Assembly: GCA_934047225.1 (NCBI GenBank)
Contig: OW203993.1
Span: 27,976,069 to 28,040,068 of the forward strand
DNA length: 64,000 nucleotides
Reading direction: 5' to 3'
Source: Ypsolopha sequella
Lineage: Eukaryota > Arthropoda > Insecta > Lepidoptera > Ypsolophidae
The translations under genes and the position numbers were made by a program. Below, piece by piece: positions 59,832 through 64,000 of the stretch (position 1 is its first letter; each line of letters begins with the position of its first letter). The notes under the pieces were generated by a model. That model saw only the letters and a list, made by a program, of their open reading frames with translations, did not search any database and had not been told where the DNA came from.

Positions 59832-61118
59832 TTAAAAATAACGAACTTTACTCAATCTACATAAGCAATCGGTCATTTCTATTTGTCCATCCATAAAATC
59901 TGAAACAATTTTTTTAACCCTTTCGTTGGTGATTTTTTCTTTTCTCAAATTCTTTTTCGTAATTGGCAAATGGAGTAAAACTCTGCGAACGTCATGGTCA
60001 TATTTAATACTTTCGTTTCGTATGGCTTCGATAAATGGGAACAAGTTCGGCTTCTTCTTTTTTATTATTTTATTTAGTCGCGAATGCCATCCCTCAACTG
60101 AGTTTATGGTGCGATTGGGATTACCAAAACAGCTAATAGCATGAATAATATTAGGATTCATCCATTGTTGTATGAAATAATTCATAAATTCATCCCATCC
60201 CTCAAAATTTGACTGAATCTCGAACTGTATGTTGAGGAAACCTTCTGGTATGAAATTTGCAGGTAAGTGTGCCAGTGCTACGAACAGAGCTAAAGTTTTC
60301 TTATCATGCAACTGCAATTTTTTAGCCTTCTTGTGAATGGCCTGGGCATAATGAAAGAAGCAACCCTTTATGGTTGCTGTTGGAAATATAATTTGAGCAG
60401 CATTTATTGCAGCGAGTTCGAAATCCGTTTGGAATATTTGTGGTTGCATAAGCGGTACACATTCTCTGATCTTTGCAAACAGCCTTTCATAAGTATACTG
60501 TTCTTTGTTAGGCAGAAGACAGAAAACTAACGGTGTAATGTGACTCCCGGTCAATCCGTGGATTGTATATAGCTGTTTAAATGGCGGAGGAGCGCTCTTG
60601 AACGTACCATCAGCCTGAAAATGTTTGACATTTTTTATCGTTTCTCGGGCCTCCATACTGCAAAATACTATAATTTTGTCTAATAAACCATCTTCAAATA
60701 GAAGGAAATCTTTCGTCAACTTTTCGCTGAGGACCACATCTTGTAATCTCTTAAAAACGGTTGCATGTACATTTAAGTACATTTTTCTGGCTCTGTAAAG
60801 CGAATCTTTTACGTAGTTATAAGTGGGCAAAATTTCGTCATATTCATGTTTTTCTTTGTATTTTGTCATTACTCTTTCATAAATTTGGGGGATAGGACCC
60901 AGGTCGTCACACACGGCTTGCTTCAATTCCGCCTTAATTTTCCCCAATACAAATGCAGACAAATCAGGTTGACAGGTATGATCATTCTCTCTAGTGACTG
61001 TTTCATCCTCGTCCAGCCATGTCAGAGATCCTGAACACTGCCTCATTGAACAACGCCAAATAGTAGATTGATTTTGGTTTATTTTTTGGTGGGTATAGCT
61101 GTATCCGTTACGCCACAA
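59832..61118 (-). CDS. MULE transposase with FLYWCH zinc finger
   Basis: The frame has 428 codons and no stop. Residues 1-52 form a FLYWCH finger (STIWRCSMRQCSGSL, then ENDHTCQPD). The DDE core follows: LPTYNYVKDSLYRARKMYLN, QADGTFKSAPPPFKQLYTI (first aspartate), QTDFELAAINAAQ (second aspartate), GCFFHYAQAIHKKAK and TINSVEGWHSRLNKI (glutamate). It ends MDGQIEMTDCLCRLSK. The frame upstream of 61118 meets TAA CAG, a likely splice acceptor, so a 5' exon probably supplies the start. The enzyme would cut and paste elements with these inverted repeats, including the outer left end at 52736. Confidence 0.92.
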   Translation of the reverse strand: MWRNGYSYTHQKINQNQSTIWRCSMRQCSGSLTWLDEDETVTRENDHTCQPDLSAFVLGKIKAELKQAVCDDLGPIPQIYERVMTKYKEKHEYDEILPTYNYVKDSLYRARKMYLNVHATVFKRLQDVVLSEKLTKDFLLFEDGLLDKIIVFCSMEARETIKNVKHFQADGTFKSAPPPFKQLYTIHGLTGSHITPLVFCLLPNKEQYTYERLFAKIRECVPLMQPQIFQTDFELAAINAAQIIFPTATIKGCFFHYAQAIHKKAKKLQLHDKKTLALFVALAHLPANFIPEGFLNIQFEIQSNFEGWDEFMNYFIQQWMNPNIIHAISCFGNPNRTINSVEGWHSRLNKIIKKKKPNLFPFIEAIRNESIKYDHDVRRVLLHLPITKKNLRKEKITNERVKKIVSDFMDGQIEMTDCLCRLSKVRYF

Positions 61119-61742
61119 AGACCAGGAACCCTGTTAGTATAAAATAATTATGACTTCGACATTGTTTAAAAAGGGGGAGGCAGAGACTACAGATTTCCAT
61201 TTGCTACTACGATCCTGACACAACTCTTTCATTTCTTGTACATCCCAAATTTTTTCTCCTATTTCATTCATCACCTTCGTTATCAGAACCTTTGCAGACA
61301 ACTTGTAACAGTTGCTTTTGCATTCCTGCTGTGAACTTTTTTCTTAATACAACGGGACATTGTTTTAATGTAATCAATTAGAAAATTATAAATACGTACT
61401 CGTACCTTGGTATTTTTGATAAAGACCACATTACTATTTCGAATAAATCTGATGAAACCCATAATTAATTAAGTTATTTTTACCCAATTTTTATTTAGTG
61501 AAATGTCATGATGACTGACGTATCTATTTCTGTAGTTAGTTATTGTTTATGATAAACAATAGAACCGAGAAAAAATATATAAACTATTTAGTACTTACGT
61601 AAATGTTTTACTCATAGCAAAATGTATTTTGAACTAAGAGATTTTGAACGCAACTGTACTAAAATAGACATAATGCTATCGTCGGATTTGATTTTTCATA
61701 AAGTTTGCAAACTGCGATGTAATTGCGATAAAAATAAAAAAG
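61119..61742 (-). other. MULE 5' region with a possible upstream exon
   Basis: On the minus strand from about 61325 to 61155 a frame of 57 codons opens ECKSNCYKLSAKVL and contains EIGEKIWDVQEMKELCQD. It may be part of an upstream exon or an inserted remnant. TTTTATACTAACAG at 61119-61132 is a splice acceptor candidate for the transposase. No other gene is seen. Confidence 0.35.
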
Positions 61743-61858
61743 TAGGCATAGTGCGATCTAATGTATGGTGGTTTCAAAATGTTGGCATTGTGCTACCGAT
61801 TACTTGAAAATACTGAAAAGTCAACTAAGCGCGAAAGTAGGCATCGTGCTACGAAATC
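61743..61858 (-). repeat. Right terminal inverted repeat of the MULE
   Basis: Complement of the left repeat with two mismatches. It serves as right end of both the inner element and the 9.1-kb block. Confidence 0.95.
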
Positions 61859-61882
61859 GTTTAACCGAATGAATAGCTCTTT
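61859..61882 (-). pseudogene. Exon piece continuing the P-like transposase
   Basis: The minus strand here has TTTTTCCATGTTACAG, a good splice acceptor, followed by 24 bases including the GTTTAACC copy. Joined across the MULE block to 52727 it stays open in the phase of the P-like remnant. Confidence 0.5.
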
Positions 61883-61946
61883 CTGTAACATGGAAAAATA
61901 ATAATAAAAAAAAATCTGAAGAAAACGGAGAAAATTTTGAAAATCT

Positions 61947-64000
61947 GTTGGGACCTATTGTCCCATTTGTATTTTTCAGTGGGACCATATATCCCAATGG
62001 TATGGAAATACAAAAAGATTATGTTTTATAATGAATTACTTTATTTGTGAAAATTAACTTGAAAACTAGAAAATTTGTAAGCTTACGAACTAATTACAAA
62101 CTAAGAATGGTATGGAGTAAAGCAATCAGTACAAAGCGGCTGATTGCACCCTGAACATATGTATTTTGTTCTTTTGTCTTTCTTATCCACAGCGCATCTT
62201 ATGCATCGGCGGCGGCCTTTGGTGGGGACCGGCAAGTGATCCCCGATATGTATCATCCGTCTGGATTTCTTAGATCGAGGGCCACTTTTTCCTCCGATTT
62301 TTCGGGAAACCTTGGCTGTTTGACGCCCAGTAAACACAAGTTGTTCAGCTAAATTCACTAGGAAGGGCAGAAACTTCACTTTCTTTTGAGTTATTAGCTG
62401 ATGAACTATGTGAGCATTCACAGCAGCAGCCATCTTGAACTTATAGAAAACCTTCTTCCACCATTTAGAAGACCTCCGATCATAATCATATACATGAACT
62501 TTTTGATCAGACACGTCCACGCCACCCATAATTCTATTGTAAGTTGCTATAGAAGAAGGGCAACTGATCTCTTTCTTCTGGCCATCTTTTTGTTTTCTTT
62601 TTACGGGTTCAGTTTCTGGATTATGTCAATTACTCAGCATCACCACTTCTTTCGAATCCATCCATCTTGCTGCCAAGATTCCTTTTTCGGTTGCAAGAAA
62701 ATCTGATTCCTCTTTCTTGAGATTTCCTTCAAATTTTGACATATTTTTTCTGTTCTTCATACACGTTCCTACGGCTGCGCAAGGTAGCTCATACATAAGT
62801 TTTACGCTTGTATAAAATCTGTCAAAAGCTAGTAAAACTTCTTCATCTTGGAGAGATTCACAAAGTTTGAAAACAACTCGTTCACCTAAGGTATTTTCTT
62901 GATTTTGATTCACCGCATCTTTGCCACCGTATAAGTTGAAGTCGTAAATGTAACCTGACATAGAATCGCAACGTTGCTAAGACTTAATGCCTCGTTTTAT
63001 GGGTTTCAGAGGCATGAACTGCCTAAGTGTTGATGCTCCCTTGAATTTCGTCATAGATTCATCAATTGATTGGTTATTTCCTTCTTTCACTGCCTTCTGG
63101 AAAGTGTACTTGAAACAATTTACTAACTCCTCTACATAGTACAGCTTACCAGCTTCAGAAGGCTTGTCTGGGTGATTAAAGTACAGTTTTGACATCAATA
63201 TTTGAAATCGATTCCTCGACATATACTTTTTTACAAAAGAGTTTCCTAAGGACTCATTTTGAGACCAGTAATCACTTTGACTTGGGACATGATTGTAACA
63301 CATCACAAAAATCAAACCCACTAATACCATTATTTCACCTTCATCTGTCAGTGGAATGCATTGATTTTTTATTCTGTTATGTATTATCAGTCTTTCATTG
63401 GTACATTGAGCGATGAATATGAAAAGGCTTTTAGGGAACATCAGTTTGAATGTGTCTAACTCCGTTTGCAGTTCATTGACAGGCACAGTTATAGACATTG
63501 GAGAGTATTCGGGGATAGAACATTTTGGGACAACATTTTGTGTAGGACTACCCCAAATAATTGGTCCCGAGTCATCAGCAGGTGGTCCCGAGTCATCAGC
63601 AGACGGTCCTGGGTCATCATCAGACGGTCCTGGGCCATCAGCAGACGATTCTGGGCCATCAGCAGACGATGGGCCTGGCCTTGGTTCTACTGATGCAGCA
63701 TTTTCATTTGATTCCGATTCGTCTTCACTGGAGCTGAGATCAGCCACCTGGTCGCCATCAGACGGGGCATACTCCGATCCAGAGTCAGAGAAGTCCTCGT
63801 CTTCGCTTTCGCTCTCTTCGAGTACCTGGCGTAATTCTTCGTCTCGAAGATGACTCCGACTCATCTGAAGCAAAAATTGCATTTCAGTACCATTGGGATT
63901 ATGTATCCCAGTGAAAAATACTATTGGGATCTATTATGCCAGAATATTTTCGATCACATATAAAAAGCATGAACTTACGTTTGCAGTCCCAATTTTAGAC
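61947..64000 (-). mobile_element. piggyBac element, extending past the window end
   Basis: Imperfect inverted repeats flank the coding region: 61947-62005 (GGGACC, CCATTTGTATTTTTCAGTGG, ATCCCAATGGTA) and 63889-63948 (the complementary form). The transposase lies between them. On the minus strand a GTAAGT donor at 63973-63978 and a TTTTTGCTTCAG acceptor at 63865-63876 suggest a first exon to the right of the window. Confidence 0.82.
62101..63864 (-). pseudogene. piggyBac transposase with two nonsense codons
   Basis: I choose MSRSHLRDEEL (63864) as start because a splice acceptor ends just before it. An acidic, Ser/Pro-rich N-terminus includes six repeats of a GPSADD-type unit. The DDE core shows SIDESMTKFKG (first aspartate), VLLAFDRFYTS (second) and RIMGGVDVSDQ (third). 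The C-terminus has a Cys-rich domain (CIRCAVDK, CSGCNQPLCTDC). TAG at 62977-62979 and TGA at 62626-62628 interrupt, but the phase is the same throughout. The three aspartates are kept, so decay is recent. Confidence 0.92.

Larger units (their letters stand above)
59323..61858 (-). mobile_element. FLYWCH-type MULE with 116-bp terminal inverted repeats
   Basis: The inverted repeats at 59323-59438 and 61743-61858 agree at 114 of 116 positions. Inside them the words GTAGCACAATGCC, TCGCACTATGCCTA and TCGCAGTATGCCTA recur as subterminal repeats. The transposase is intact. No direct duplication flanks this inner element: the left neighbour is CTACGATC and the right neighbour is GTTTAACC. Confidence 0.93.
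52728..61866. mobile_element. 9.1-kb MULE-bounded block with 8-bp target duplication
   Basis: GTTTAACC lies at 52728-52735 directly before GATTTCGTAGCACGATGCC, and again at 61859-61866 directly after the complement of the same terminus. The two outer ends share 21 bp and then differ. MULEs normally make 8-11 bp duplications. The block contains two unknown ORFs, a 431-bp tandem duplication, a gypsy pol fragment and a complete smaller MULE that shares the right end. It could have moved as one composite, or it could be the outcome of recombination between two MULEs. Confidence 0.6.

Noticed and set aside
62401..63853. Plus-strand frames of 75-146 codons
   Set aside because: Antisense to the piggyBac transposase; the repeats seen are the complement of its Ser/Pro-Asp repeats.

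Overview
The window looks like a transposon graveyard from an insect genome, most probably Lepidoptera. I find no host gene that I can name. The order-level call rests on the mixture of element types (Ty3/gypsy, BEL/Pao, DIRS-like, several LINE groups, FLYWCH-MULE, piggyBac-like, PIF/Harbinger, pogo-like, P-like and Helitron pieces). It also rests on a dispersed repeat at 33080-33565 whose wording resembles repeats I associate with moth and butterfly genomes. Background sequence is AT-rich. No rRNA, convincing tRNA or CRISPR array was seen.

Layout. 1-2750 is mostly non-coding with an exact 82-bp tandem duplication. 2752-8275 holds a gypsy integrase scrap, a MITE with 6-bp target duplications and a minus-strand gypsy element (gag intact, pol broken). 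8972-14975 is a BEL/Pao element on the plus strand with frameshifts. 15146-22851 is a run of decayed LINE, Harbinger, MULE and DIRS pieces. 23718-28560 is a LINE whose ORF1 and ORF2 are both open. 28620-32679 is a MULE split by a second LINE. 32693-37516 holds tandem repeats, a Helitron helicase tail, a gypsy gag remnant and a candidate LTR.

The right half shows layered nesting that can be read from target-site duplications. A pogo-like transposase (37704-42893) is split by a BEL element with near-identical LTRs and a CGAGC duplication. A FLYWCH-MULE (42844-50821) is split by a complete gypsy element with identical LTRs and a GTCA duplication, and the 3' LTR of that gypsy element carries its own 682-bp insertion. 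A P-like transposase (51884-52727, resuming at 61859) is split by a 9.1-kb MULE-bounded block with an exact 8-bp duplication, GTTTAACC. In each of these three cases the host reading frame stays open when the insert and one duplication are ignored.

The 9.1-kb block (52736-61858) is the most unusual object. Between MULE-type ends it carries two open reading frames with no transposon hallmark (54203-55069 minus and 56600-57514 plus), a 431-bp tandem duplication, a gypsy pol fragment and a smaller MULE with 116-bp inverted repeats. It may be a gene-capturing (Pack-MULE-like) composite or a recombination product of two MULEs. The two unknown ORFs could be endogenised RNA-virus genes, but I do not recognise them. 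The window ends in a piggyBac element (61947-63950 and beyond) with two nonsense codons.
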